A stretch of DNA of 64,000 nucleotides from contig JAQTXG010000002.1 of the NCBI GenBank assembly GCA_028688895.1, positions 62,001 to 126,000 on the forward strand, given 5' to 3'. The notes beneath the pieces are model-generated. The model had not been told where the DNA came from. It saw only the letters and a list, made by a program, of their open reading frames with translations, and did not search any database. The stretch is from Candidatus Altimarinota bacterium (GTDB lineage Bacteria; Patescibacteriota; Gracilibacteria; BD1-5; UBA6164). Both the position numbers and the translations under genes were made by a program. This document shows positions 37,847 to 49,548 of the stretch, one piece after another (position 1 is the first letter of the stretch; every line of letters starts with the position of its first letter).

Positions 37847-40456
37847 ATGAATATAGAAAAATTTACAATAAATGCTAGTAAGAGAATAGAAGAGGCTCAA
37901 AATCTGGCAAATAAACTAAAAAATAACTCAATAGTTCCTTTGCATTTACTATATAGTATTGTGACAAGTACGGATTCTATAGTAAAAGAAATATTATTAG
38001 AAATGTGAGTGGATTTACAAATACTTGCTTCAAATATTAAAAGAGAAGTAGAAAAAATTCCTACTATAAGTGGTAATTATCAATTGACATTGTCTCACGA
38101 ATTGAACAATGTGTTTATAGAAGCTGAAAAAATAGCTGATAGAAACAAGGACCAATATGTGACTGAAGAACATTTGATACTTGCTTTGATAGAATATAGT
38201 GACAATACTACAAAAGATTTATTAAAAAACGCATGAATAGAATATTCTAAGGTAAAAAATATTATGGACAATATGAGAAATGGAGAAAAAGTTACTGATA
38301 ATGACCCTGAAAGTAAGATGAATACTCTGAAAAAATACTGAATAGATTTGATAGAACTAGCTAAAAACTGAAAAATAGACCCCGTAATAGGTAGAGAAGA
38401 AGAAATCAGAAGAACTTTGCAAATATTGTCTAGGAGATCAAAAAATAATCCAGTTTTGGTTTGAGAACCATGAGTAGGTAAAACTGCAATAGTTGAATGA
38501 ATAGCACTAAAAATAGTAAAAAAAGAAGTACCTGAAAACTTGATAAATAAGAGAGTGATTACTCTGGATATGTGAGCATTATTAGCAGGTGCAAAATACA
38601 GATGAGAATTTGAAGAAAGACTTAAATGAGTGATAAAGGAAGTAGAAAAATCTGACTGACAAATCATACTTTTTATAGATGAAATACATACTATTGTGTG
38701 AGCTGGAGCAGCTGAATGACAGGGGGACGCTTGAAATCTACTGAAACCAAGTCTAGCTAGATGAGCTATGAAACTAATCGGAGCTACTACACTAAATGAA
38801 TATAGAAAATACATAGAAAAGGATTCAGCTCTAGAGAGAAGGTTTGCAAAAGTAATAGTAGACGAACCTAGTCAGGAAGAGACTTTGGCTATTTTAAGAG
38901 GTATAAAAGACAAATATGAGGCTCATCATGGACTTAAAATAACAGACAAAGCTATAGAGGCAGCTGTTACATTGTCGACAAAATTTATCCCAGATAGACA
39001 ATTACCTGACAAGGCTATAGACTTGACAGATGAAGCTCTTTCATCTGTTAAAATGACATCTATATCTAAACCTATGGAGGTAGAAATATTGGAGAAAAAT
39101 TTGAGGACTTTGGAGATAGAATTGGAAGCGAAGAAAGCTGAGAAAACAGAGAAAACTCTCTCTACAAATACATCTGCTTCTCAGGAGAAAGATGCTTCAG
39201 ATAAAATAGAAAAAATAGAAAAAAAGATAGCTAGTAAAAGAGAGCAATTAGCTAGTATAAATTCTGCATGGAAAAAAGAAAAGGAACTCATAGATGAACT
39301 AAAAAATATCAGAGAAGAAATAGATAAGCTCAAAATACAAGCTGATAATTTTGAAAGAGAATGAAATTTCTGAGAGGTAGCTAGAATCAGGTATGGAGAA
39401 ATACTTACAAAAGAGAAAAAAATAGAAGAAGTAAGTGAAAAATTGAACAAATTGCATGAAAATGGACAAAGTTTTCTAAGAGAAAAAGTGACTGAGGAAG
39501 ATATAGCAGAAATAATAGCAAAATGGACAGGTATACCAGCTACAAAATTACTAGAAACAGAAAAAGAAAAATTGTTGAAACTAGAAGATTATTTAAAAGC
39601 TAAGGTAGTATGACAAGACCAAGCAATTATAAGTGTCTCAAATGCTATAAGAAGAGCTAAAGCATGACTAAATGAAGAGTGAAAACCTCTATGAAGTTTC
39701 TTGTTTTTGGGACCTACAGGAGTCGGTAAAACAGAAACTGCAAAAGCATTAACAGAAGTAATGTTTAATGATAAAAATGCATTTATCAGAATAGATATGA
39801 GTGAATATATGGAAAAACATGCTGTGTCTAGATTGATTGGTTCTCCTCCTGGTTATGTTTGACATGAAGAAGGTGGACAATTGACAGAAGCAGTTAGAAG
39901 AAAACCTTACTCTGTGATATTGTTTGATGAAGTAGAAAAAGCACATCCAGATGTATTTAATACCCTACTACAAGTGCTAGATGATGGTAGATTGACAGAC
40001 TCTAAAGGTAGAACAGTTGATTTCAAAAATACAATAATCATAATGACTTCTAATCTAAGACCCCCCTCTAACTCCCCCCTTAGTAAGGGTGGAGAAGAAG
40101 ACTTCTCATATTTAAAAGAATTTTTTAGACCTGAATTTCTAAATAGAATAGATGATATAGTAAAATTTAATAGTTTAGATGAAAATGTAATTATATGAAT
40201 AATAGACATATTACTCGAAAATGTAGTAGTGCTATTAAACAATAAGTGAATAAAAGCAAGTTTTACTGATAATTTGAAGAAGTACATAGCAAAAACTGGT
40301 TATGATAATGAGTTCGGTGCTAGACCCTTGAAGAGAGCAATTACTAATGTAATTAGTAATAGTTTGTCTGTTAAATTGTTGAATGGAGAATTGGTTGCAT
40401 GAGATAGTGTGGTAATTGATGTGGATGATGGGGGTGAGTTGGTGGTGAGGAAATAA
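37847..40456 (+). CDS. clpB: Chaperone ClpB
   Basis: An 869-residue disaggregase. N-terminal repeat domain at residues ~1-140; first ATPase with Walker A G-E-P-G-V-G-K-T at 206-213 (both outer Gly are UGA); a coiled-coil middle domain at ~400-540 rich in Glu and Lys; second ATPase with Walker A G-P-T-G-V-G-K-T at 622-629, Walker [17 protein letters not shown], and arginine finger [11 protein letters not shown]. The long middle domain separates it from ClpA and ClpC. It resolves protein aggregates with DnaK. Residues ~738-752 derive from a palindromic repeat in a loop between sensor 1 and the arginine finger. Confidence 0.97.
40060..40095 (+). repeat. GC-rich palindromic repeat, family A, inside clpB
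   Basis: The plus strand reads acccccctctaactcccccc, then ttagtaagggtggag. It is translated in frame as [14 protein letters not shown] after IIMTSNL in the second ATPase domain. The flanking ClpB sequence is intact on both sides. Confidence 0.85.
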
Positions 40457-40466
40457 AATATAAAAA

Positions 40467-40505
40467 TAAAAAGTATAATAAATATTTATTATACTTTTTA
40501 TTTTT
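40467..40505. terminator. Bidirectional terminator
   Basis: A long A/T stem (aaaagtataataaa/tttattatactttt) lies between the convergent clpB and prepilin-like genes. Confidence 0.8.
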
Positions 40506-40519
40506 AGACATTATTTGAA

Positions 40520-43267
40520 TTAATTTTTTAGGCAACGAATAGAAAATGCATTACCTCTCGTATTACTATTAGATGGATTTATACTACTTGAATTAAAATA
40601 GATTCTATATCAATTTCAAGATGATACTGGAGAACTAGACCAAAAACTTGCTAAAATTGACTGACTTCAATAGTTTCAATTTGTATATGCTCTTGCTCAT
40701 GCATATGGTAATCTCAAAACTGAAGCAATTAATGAATTATATGTCATACCATTTGTACATGTAGTTCATAAAATATTATTACATGCATCTTGCCAATCTT
40801 TTAAACTTGGTACATGCCGACCATTAGGACAGGGTCATTGTCTTCATATTGGAGTAGTCCCGGCTCAATCAGTAGTAGTAGTATCACTTATACTTCATCA
40901 CCATTTCGCATCATTACGAGGTTCCCATCAATTACCATATCATGATATTCATGCTGTAAATCATGTATCATTTCTTCACCATTGGTAATAATCTCATGCC
41001 CGATTTGGTTTATTTGAACAATCAGTACTACTAATACAGTTAAAAGTACTAGTTCAATCCCGGATAGTAGTAGCTCATAGATTTTTGCATGCCCATATTT
41101 GTCAATTAGAAAGAGTTATATCATTTAGTCATCAACAATTACTTGCAATTTGACATGTTGTTCAGTTTGAACCATAACCTGAATTACAAGAAAAGTAGCA
41201 TGCTGATGAGGAATCAGCACTTTGCCATGCTTGATTTGGAATAGTTGGTGTTCAAGTTGTTAATGAAGCATTTGTTGGTTGTGTAGTATCACATCATATG
41301 TTTTGGATACAATTTCAAGAAATATTTGTAATATCTGTTGTTAAACTTGCTGGTCCATTTATTGTAGTATTACATGTATAACCAGCTCTGGTTGCTGTTA
41401 TAGTATTACATGTACTTCCATAATTTCTAGTAGTAGAAAAATTACCACTTGAATCAGCTGTTACGTTTGTTCCACATACATTTATTGTTGCTCAATTCGC
41501 TCATGCTCAGAAACTTCAACTTACTGTATATGTATTTATAGTACAAGAGCTTCCGTTCCAAGAATAATTTACATTACAATCAAAATCACAACTAGCTTGG
41601 CTTTCTCACCAACTTGTACTTGGTGTCCATATACTTCAATTCCATGTTTGTGTGTAAGTTGTTGCTGTAGTTGCTGTTGCAAAATTTGGTATAGTTCATC
41701 AACATGTTACACTTTGTGTTCATGCTTCACATATATTTCAATTTTGTACATAGTTTGAATTACAGCTTGTTACTGTACATGTTCACCAATTACTTCAATT
41801 CCATGTTTCTTCTCATGTACCATTTGTGATTACACAGCTTCTCGTATCTGATACAAATGTTGTTCATCAGTCTTCTGTATGGTATCATGTTTGATTTGTA
41901 TATTTACATACTCATGGACTTGTACTATATGTCCATGCTGATGTTCATTGTGTTCCGTTCAATTCTGCATTTGCTGGCATTGTTCATGTACATGTATCTA
42001 GTACACAAGATTCTCAGCTTACTATAAAATTGTTTTCACAATTTGTTGTTTCTGTTCAGTATGTAAGTGTTCCGTCGTTACAGCTTACTTCTATATCTTG
42101 TGTACCATTTGAAATTGTTTTTGTAACTAATTGATTGTTTATTCCATGATTTATTTGTGGGATTGTATATCAGCTTTGAGTTGTTGCTGTACAGTTGCTA
42201 TATGTTGTAGTTGTTCATCATCCTCCTCATGTTGTTGCTAAGTTTCATCACAATGTATTATTTACATAATTGTTTGAATAGTTTACTAATTCTGGGCTTG
42301 GATTATTTAAGTCTATATTTAGTGATACTATATTTTTTATTTCTCACTCATTTTGTACTATTGTTCCACTATAGGCTTGTTGTAATCATTGTAATAGTGT
42401 CAATCTCGCTGTATTGCTTGTAGTACTTGTTAATGGTGCACATGATCATGTATCACTATAGGCTACTAGTTTTGTTGTAGTAAATTCAAATCATCAGTCG
42501 TATTTAAATTTACTTGTTTTGAATGTGCTTGGGAGGTTTCTATATCATGTATATACTAGTTTTTGTTCTGTTACTATTTGTTCTAGGTCTGTTACGCTTG
42601 TATCGTTTGTGATTATTGTTGGTAGGCTCAGTACATTACATGTATTTCATGACAGACTTTTTGTCATTTGTCAGTTATAATTTCATGTAGTGTAGGCTAG
42701 TGCTTCTGTATCTCATGCTGAAACCCTTATCAATTCTACCCTTCAAGCTATAGACTGGTCATGTATCAATGGAGATAAGGCTACTGTAGCTTGTTCCCCG
42801 CCTTGATAAGGAGGGGTTAGGGGTGGTCTGAAGCTTATAATCTCTCATTCCATCATTCATCATAGTTCATATTCATTTCTACTTAATAGTGTAGAATATG
42901 TATATTCTTTATCTGTTAGTGGATCTATTGGTATTTTGTCTAATCTATCTACATTTGCAAATACTGTTTCTCAGAATGTTCATTGATTCCACACAGTTGC
43001 TCACGAATATGTGATATTTACTCATGATGTTGCTTGTGGGTATTTCCCTGCATCTAGTTCAAACAATTCTAGGCTTGTTTTCATACTACTTAAGTCACTA
43101 AGTCTAGTACTATCTCTAGCGCTTGTACTATATCATTGTAATGCCATAAAGGCTATTGTACCTAGGATTGCTAGGATTGTTATTACTACTATGAGTTCTA
43201 CGAGGGTGAAGGCTATTTTATCTTGTACTATTAATTTAAACTTAGAGTTTATTCTTTGTTTATTCAT
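40520..43267 (-). CDS. Prepilin-headed surface protein with FISUMP-like C-terminus
   Basis: 915 residues. The head is a type IV prepilin or pseudopilin: a polar leader, then AFTLVELIVVITILAIL with Phe at 20 and the key Glu at 24. Residues ~150-160 come from a palindromic repeat. The middle (~350-680) is rich in Cys, Thr, Ser and Gly with repeated C-x-n-G-Y/W-x-n-C units. The last ~220 residues (GLNDITLSNGQIWACKNLGA, then PCPNGRHVPSLKDW, then SFWSSSPVSSGNGYRIYF) resemble the Fibrobacter succinogenes major paralogous (FISUMP) domain. Probably an exported, pilus-associated adhesin; a prepilin peptidase is not in the window. Confidence 0.85.
42795..42827 (-). repeat. GC-rich palindromic repeat, family A, inside the prepilin-like gene
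   Basis: The minus strand reads ccacccctaacccctcctta, then tcaaggcgggga. It is translated in frame as RPPLTPPYQGGEQ, closely like the leuS copy ([12 protein letters not shown]). Confidence 0.85.
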
Positions 43268-43385
43268 AATTATTAATTTAATACTAATATTGGATATTAT
43301 ACAAAATAAAAAAAAAAAGTAAAATAAATTATTTGAATGTATATTTACAAAATTATGTGAATAATAAGAACTATTCTCATTATAC

Positions 43386-43413
43386 TTGCAATATTTTTAA
43401 AAATATATATAAT
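43386..43413 (+). promoter_or_regulatory. Promoter of def
   Basis: -35 ttgcaa (43386-43391) and -10 tataat (43408-43413), 16-base spacer, 31 bases before the def ATG. Confidence 0.55.
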
Positions 43414-43443
43414 TTTTGTATATATTAAAATAACTAATAAAAG

Positions 43444-43929
43444 ATGTTTAAAATCGAAACATGAGTAAATAACCCTATTCTCAGAAAAATAGCGGATAAA
43501 GTGACTGATAAAGACTTCAATGAAGCTGTAAAACTGGGTAAAAAGATGATAAAGTATATAAAAGACCCTGAAAATGGTTGAGTTTGATTAGCTGCTCCTC
43601 AGATATGAGTTTCATGGAAACTTGTAGTGGTAAGCATGTTAAAAGATCGGGATGATGAAAATTTCAAAACTATTATGATGATAAATCCTGAAATACTTGA
43701 ATTTTGATGAGGAAAAGAAATAGAGGTAGAATGATGTCTATCGGTACCCTGAGTAAAGTGAAAAGTAGAAAGATACAATATGGTAAAACTAACTTATCTA
43801 GATGAAAAAAAGAAGCAAATAACACTTATATTGAAATGATTACAAGCTAGAATTATTCAACATGAGCTTGATCATATAAACGGTAAATTGTTTGTGGATT
43901 ATTTGAAAAATAAAGAACCATTTATGTAG
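43444..43929 (+). CDS. def: Peptide deformylase
   Basis: 161 residues; it removes the formyl group from new proteins. All three metal-site motifs are present: G-V-G-L-A-A-P-Q at 46-53, E-G-C-L-S at 96-100 and H-E-L-D-H at 140-144. Gly46, Gly48 and Gly97 are all encoded by UGA, which makes this gene direct evidence for UGA=Gly. Ends with TAG, followed by a terminator. Confidence 0.97.
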
Positions 43930-43947
43930 TAATAAGGTTCTTTTTTT
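43913..43947 (+). terminator. Terminator of def
   Basis: Stem aagaacc/ggttctt spans the stop codon region and is followed by seven T. Confidence 0.75.
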
Positions 43948-44004
43948 GTATTCTAAGTATATTTATGTTAAAATAAATATGATTTATTATTAATATAAAA
44001 AAAT

Positions 44005-46572
44005 GTGTTAGCAAATGCATTAAAATATAAAAAACCAAGTGAATCTTACAATACTAGTAGTAATACTGATTCATTGGTTTATGATATAAGTGAAAAAGTA
44101 AATAATAGTATAGGTATTTTGGCAGAAACCATTAAAAAATACCCTTTTTTGAGTATAGAAAGTAGTTGAGAATTAATAATAAATACTGAACATAAGTTAT
44201 TCAATAGTGATAAATTGATAGGAATGATTGATTTTATATTTGATTCAAAGTTATGATTTGATTGATTGAATTATGAAAATCTAGAAAATTTACTATATGA
44301 TGAAGAAAAATGAGAAAAAATAGTTATATCTAAATGAGTAAAGAAAACTTACAAAACTATTTTGGATAATTTTTATAAATGACTGTATGAAGAAAAAGAT
44401 TGAAAACTGTTTTTGATATTGGACAACTTTGATGAAACTAATAAAAGAAAATTGATAAATTTACTTTGAGAGGATAAATACAATGAAATGAATATGGGAG
44501 TAAATTTTGATGATTTATTTGCATATATATGGATAGAACTTTGAATCAGATTTTGATACAATTTTAAATACTTGAATTCTGTAGAATTTAGTTGAATAAA
44601 AAGAGAAGAATTAAATAAAAGTGAGGTATGTATTGCAAGTATAAGAAAACCTGTAAATGACCAAAATGATGAAATAAATTTGTGAGCAAATATTAAGTTT
44701 GTAAAACGTGAAAAACAAAGATTGAGTACAAATGATAAAAATAAGACAATTAATGAATATACCTATCCAAATGTAAAAAAATGAGATATAGTAGCTCAAT
44801 TAAAAATCTGAAAAAAATGACATAGCTGAGTAGATTTAAAGTGAAATATTATCTGATATGAAAAAGCTTTTGAAATAGATGAAAAAAGTTTCGTAAATGA
44901 ATGACAAAAATATTTAGAAAAAAAAGTAGATATAATTGATTGATATAAAATCATTAGTTATATAGCTAAAGAAGAATTGTACTTAAACTTTGTGAAAAAT
45001 AAAAGTAGTGTAGATATAGATTATTTTGCTAGGTGAAGAAATGTATGAATTAATGTATCACCAATATGAATAATAAACTCTAATGATATATGAATAGAAA
45101 CAGGTAGTATGGAAATAAAAAATGAAAATACCATGTTTTTACAAAAATGAAATATATCAGAGTGATATTATCTTAAATGAAGTGATATATATTTGAAAAA
45201 TTCTCAGGTAATGTCTGGTTCTAAAGTAATTGCGTCGTATGATATATATTTACACTGAGATACTAATATATGTAACTGAACATTACAAACACTGAAATGA
45301 TGAGTAATATCTAATAAAGAAACAAAAATACATACAAATAGTAAAATATTTGCTGTGAATTGAAAAGTAGTTATAAAATGAGATATAGAGCAGTCTACTA
45401 TAGTTGCGGATGAAATAATAATAGAATGAAATGTAAATACATGTACTTTGGTTGCCAAAAATATCACTCTGATATGAAATGTAAAAAAAAGTAAACTTAG
45501 ATGAGAAAAAATAAATGTAAATATAGATGATTGAGAAAATGAATTAGTAATTATTGTATTTTATGCTATTGATAAATTTAAAAGGTATTTAGATCAAATT
45601 AATAGTAATAAAGCAAAATTTAATATAAGATTAAAATCATTAATAAAAAATTTAAATGATAGAAGAGCTATAATAAAAAGTCTTAAAGAAAAATTATCCA
45701 TAACTAAAGATGTAAAAACAAAAGAAAATTTAACTTTCGAAATACATAAAAGTTTGAGAGAATTGGATAATATAAAAAATCAATGAGACCAAATAAATAA
45801 CAAAATGAATGAAGATAAAAATTATTCTGAAAGAATAAAGAGATTTATCAAATATTTCGAAGATAAAAAGGACTGAAATGTATTAAGAATTCTAAAATGA
45901 AATTCTAATAGTGATATATATATACATCCAACTTGAATAATTTTTGATGATGAGGAACATATATCATTGAATCCAAATGATATATCAAATAGAATGAAAA
46001 ATAAAATGGTATTTTTACAATCACTAATAGAGTTCAACTTCAAAAATGAGAAAAGATTAATAGTAAATGAAACTTGAACTAGTGTTCCTTTGACTCATAT
46101 AGAAAGTTTGGAAATGTTAAAGAATCATATGGAAACAATGAATAGTAACATAAATACAGAAATAATGTCTCAGAGATTGGATGAAAGAAGACATTTAATT
46201 ATAAAACATGATACTTGAGCATTGTTTGATACAAGTAAATTAAATAATGCTTATGAGATAAAAAAACATAATCTGATAAATGTAAATATAGATTGAATGA
46301 CTGATTGTTATCTAAATGATTTAAGTCTGAAATGAGCAAGTTTTTTGGTAAATAATAATAATGCTATACATAAAGAAAATACAAGTATAGATGTAAAATT
46401 TGAACTTAAAACAGAACAATGAACACATGAAATAAAATCTAGTTTTTGGATAACTCGTATAGAAGACAAAGAGAATCATAAAAAAATATCTGGATTTTTC
46501 TTGTGATCTACATCTGAGAATTTGATAGCTAAGTATTTTAACTATATAGATAGTAAGCAACAAAAAAAGTAG
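44005..46572 (+). CDS. FapA/DUF342-like protein with PilZ-like C-terminus
   Basis: 855 residues starting at GTG (no usable ATG nearby). The middle (~250-500) is a beta-helix-like run of short strands with many Gly (nearly all UGA), Asn and Ser, matching DUF342/FapA polymer-like proteins (GRNGVNVSPIGIINSND, GSDIYLKNSQVMSGSKV, GDIEQSTIVADEIIIEG). A long coiled coil follows at ~530-620. The last ~90 residues (LNDLSLKGASFLVNNNN, then KISGFFLGSTSENLI) resemble a PilZ domain, though the classic RxxxR motif is not seen. FapA-type proteins are linked to surface or flagellar assembly; role here unknown. Confidence 0.7.
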
Positions 46573-46639
46573 AGAAATAAAATAATATATACTTTTTATA
46601 TACCTTATATTTACAATTAAAAAATTATTGTTACAATAA

Positions 46640-46666
46640 AAAAACTTCCATATGGAAGCTTTTTCC
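46640..46666 (+). terminator. Terminator after the FapA-like gene
   Basis: The palindrome cttccatatggaag is flanked by an A-run and followed by cttttt, 70 bases after the stop codon. Confidence 0.65.
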
Positions 46667-46782
46667 ATAGGAAGTAATATTTTATTTCCTAACATGCTTG
46701 TTATGAGAATATATCTATCATTCAAATAAAAGAATGGATATATTTTTGCTTTTAGTATTTTAAATAATACAAAAAAGAAAGC

Positions 46783-46818
46783 GAAAAAAAAGAGAGGTTA
46801 GCCCCCTCTCTTTTTTTT
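46783..46818. terminator. Second terminator-like hairpin
   Basis: agagagg/cctctct stem with A-run before and eight T after. No gene is seen between it and the previous terminator. Confidence 0.7.
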
Positions 46819-46869
46819 ATTTCCCAGCTTGTATGAGATATATATATTATAATAAATTAATTTAAAATT

Positions 46870-46895
46870 GCAAAAATTTTATATAAAATTTTTGC
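46870..46895. repeat. 26-bp perfect palindrome
   Basis: gcaaaaattttat/ataaaatttttgc is a perfect inverted repeat in the gap upstream of the subtilase gene, just before the 60-bp tandem repeats. Confidence 0.75.
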
Positions 46896-46902
46896 CGAAA
46901 AA

Positions 46903-47033
46903 TTATTATTTTAAATAAAATAGCAAATATTACATCTTTTTGCCTATTTACATTTGTAATATTTATTATTTTAAATAAAATAGCAAATATTACATCTTTT
47001 TGCCTATTTACATTTGTAATATTTATTATTTTA
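46903..47033. repeat. 60-bp tandem repeat, 2.2 identical copies
   Basis: Two identical 60-base units (46903-46962, 46963-47022) and an 11-base start of a third. Each unit contains the inverted pair aaatattaca ... tgtaatattt (10 bp) around a 20-base pyrimidine-rich loop. The array ends 19 bases before the subtilase ATG. It lies in the 480-base gene-free gap 46573-47052. Confidence 0.9.
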
Positions 47034-47052
47034 TTCCAATAATAATTTTTTT

Positions 47053-48990
47053 ATGAAAAAAATATTGCTGTGATTGATATTGATAATTTGATTTTTTTAT
47101 TCAATAAATATAAGTGCTTTTAATGAAGATGAATTATTAAAAAAAATGAATGAAAATCTATATAATCAAAATGAAAAGAGCTATTGTAAAGTATACAATG
47201 AAACAATTACATTAAATGATGATTATACATATTATAGAAATGAACAAAAAAACAACTTTTCAAGTGATAAATTCTGGGATTACTCTAATAAAATTAATGA
47301 AATATTTTATAAAATTAAGAATAACCAAGAATGGATGGAATCTTATAAAAATATTTACAAAATTTGAAATAATATAGATTGCTACAAGGCAACTTACTGA
47401 ACTCCAAACAAAAATAACTATATATATTTAACAGATAGTTATCCAGAAGAAGGTTATATGTACAGTTATAGTTCAATAGCAATTGAATGAAAATGATTTG
47501 AAAATAATATTAATAAAAATGTATATATTTATTTTGTTGTATGAAGTGCAGAATTTCAAGTAAATAATTATAAAAAATTTTCTAATGAAAAAATATATAT
47601 AAATCTACCTGATGCAATAATAGATTCAATAAGTAATTGAGTAGTAGTTTGAGTACCGTATTATGAGGTAAAATACTGTGTTGAAAATGAATGTGCTTAT
47701 ACACCTATTAAAAGTTGATGATTAACTAATGATAATTTATCATATCAACAATATTATCTATATAAACATAATATATTGTCTGCAAGAAACACTATAACTA
47801 ATCCAAAAAAAGTAAAAATAGCAGTGATTGATGATGGTGTATCTCTAAATCATCCTGATTTAACAAATAAAATATGGGTAAATAAAAATGAAATACCTTG
47901 AAATGGAATAGATGATGATAAAAATTGATATGTAGATGATTATAATAGTTGGAACTTTGTTTATAATTGAAATAATACTAAACCATTATGAACTCATTGA
48001 ACTAAAGTAGCATGAATAATTTGAGCTCAAATTAATAATAATGAATGAATATGATGAATAGTAGATAATGTAGAATTGATGTCAGTGTGAGTATGTAATA
48101 AGACAGGATGTGAAGTTGAAAAAATTATAGAATGAATATATTATGCAGTTGATAATTGAGCAAATATAATAAATCTAAGTTTATGATGAAATCAATTTAA
48201 TTGATATGATAAGAGTTATGATGAAGCTTTAAAATATGCTTATGATAATAACATAATAGTAGTCATAGCTTGAGGTAACTGAGATGTATTAAGTAATAAT
48301 GGTGTAAATACAACTATAAATAAAATATCGCCTGTATGTAATAATTGAGACAATTATAAAAATATTATATGAGTATGAGCATTTACATCTAAATGGAGTA
48401 ATTATTGAGATTGTATAGATTTTTATACAGTATGAGAAAAAATAATGTCGACTTCTTTTTGAGAAAATAGTAACTCATTATCATGAGAAAATTATACTCT
48501 AGCTAATTGAACTTCTTTCTCTGCGCCAATATTAACTTGAATAATAGGTTTATGATATGAAAAATACTGAATAATTGATAGAAATACTGTATATGATGCA
48601 TTAACTGAAAGTGATAAAGATTGAATTATTGATGCTTTAGAATATATTAATGTATTATGAAAAAAGTTATGAAAAAGTAATAATACAAAAAAGGAAAATG
48701 TAAAAATAAATACTAGAAAAATTATTGTTATAGATGATAAAGTAAAAAATGAGAATTTACAAAAAGAAAAAGCAGATAAAATTTTTGTAAAAATTATAAA
48801 TATATTGAATAAATATCCAAAAAATAAAAAAGATGAAGCATTAAACTCAGTTATAACAAAATTAAATATATTAAAAACTAATGAAAGCTCAGATAAAATA
48901 ATAATGTACAGACATTTAATAAATTTAATAAATAAAGAATTATGAAAATGTGATGAAGTTCAAGTATTATTGTGACTATGTAGCGAATAA
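47053..48990 (+). CDS. Secreted subtilase (S8 serine protease)
   Basis: 645 residues. Signal peptide at residues 1-20. An N-terminal ~240-residue region with no known motif is followed by the peptidase S8 domain: Asp260 in VIDDGV, His315 in GTHGTKVAG and Ser488 in NGTSFSAP. The Gly residues of these motifs are UGA. Asn of the oxyanion hole is likely in AGGNGD (~417). A C-terminal tail of ~110 Lys/Asn-rich residues follows an EF-hand-like D-K-D-G-I-I-D-A-L-E. Probably an exported protease; substrate unknown. Confidence 0.92.
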
Positions 48991-49007
48991 TTATTAAAAT
49001 AATCTTT

Positions 49008-49511
49008 ATGAATAAATATATAGACTCTGCAATAAAAGTACTTTCGAAGAGTAATATTCCACTACATTCAAAGACAATTACAGAATTAGCTTTATCTAAA
49101 TGATACTTAAAAAGTGATTGAAAAACACCAGATGAATCTATGTGATCAATTATACGTGATGATGTAAATAAGAAATGAAAAAATTCCTATTTCATAAAAA
49201 CTGAACCATGATATTTTAAATTAAACAAAAATATAAATATTAATACAGAGGAAAAAAGTTTAGCAAAAAATAAAGAATATACTACTGATGAACTTGAATT
49301 AATATTTTCATTATGTCCTACTAAAGATAATGTAAAAAAATTAGCAAAAATACTTAATAGGAGTGAAAGAGCTATTGAACAACAATATCAATGGGCAATG
49401 CTAAGTGATAAAGCTATAGATATAAAAAATAAAGAAAATGATACAAATTGGAACAAAAATATGAAATGTAGAGAAATATCTAAAAAATTATGATGGTTAA
49501 GAACATATTAA
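49008..49511 (+). CDS. HARE-HTH domain protein
   Basis: 167 residues. Residues ~5-80 match the HARE-HTH winged-helix domain: AIKVLSKSNIPLHSKTITELALSKG, then GKTPDESMGSIIRDDV, then FIKTEPGYFKLN. The domain occurs in RNA polymerase delta and in DNA-modification or restriction proteins. The C-terminal half has a Myb/SANT-like look (YTTDELELIFSLCPTKDNVK, then LNRSERAIEQQY). A DNA-binding regulator is plausible. It lies 17 bases after the subtilase gene, likely co-transcribed. Confidence 0.75.
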
Positions 49512-49514
49512 AAA

Positions 49515-49548
49515 AACAAAAAAAGTAGAGAAAATCTCTACTTTTTTA
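49515..49548. terminator. Bidirectional terminator
   Basis: Stem aaagtagag/ctctacttt with A and T flanks between convergent HARE-HTH and secY genes. Confidence 0.85.

Noticed and set aside
38095-38814. 239-codon minus-strand frame
   Set aside because: Shadow of clpB, whose first ATPase domain lies on the plus strand.
46321-46725. 134-codon minus-strand frame at the end of the FapA-like gene
   Set aside because: Mostly antisense to the FapA-like C-terminus; no start signals or recognisable family.
46903-47033. CRISPR array
   Set aside because: The 60-base units are contiguous identical tandem copies with no variable spacers and no cas genes nearby.
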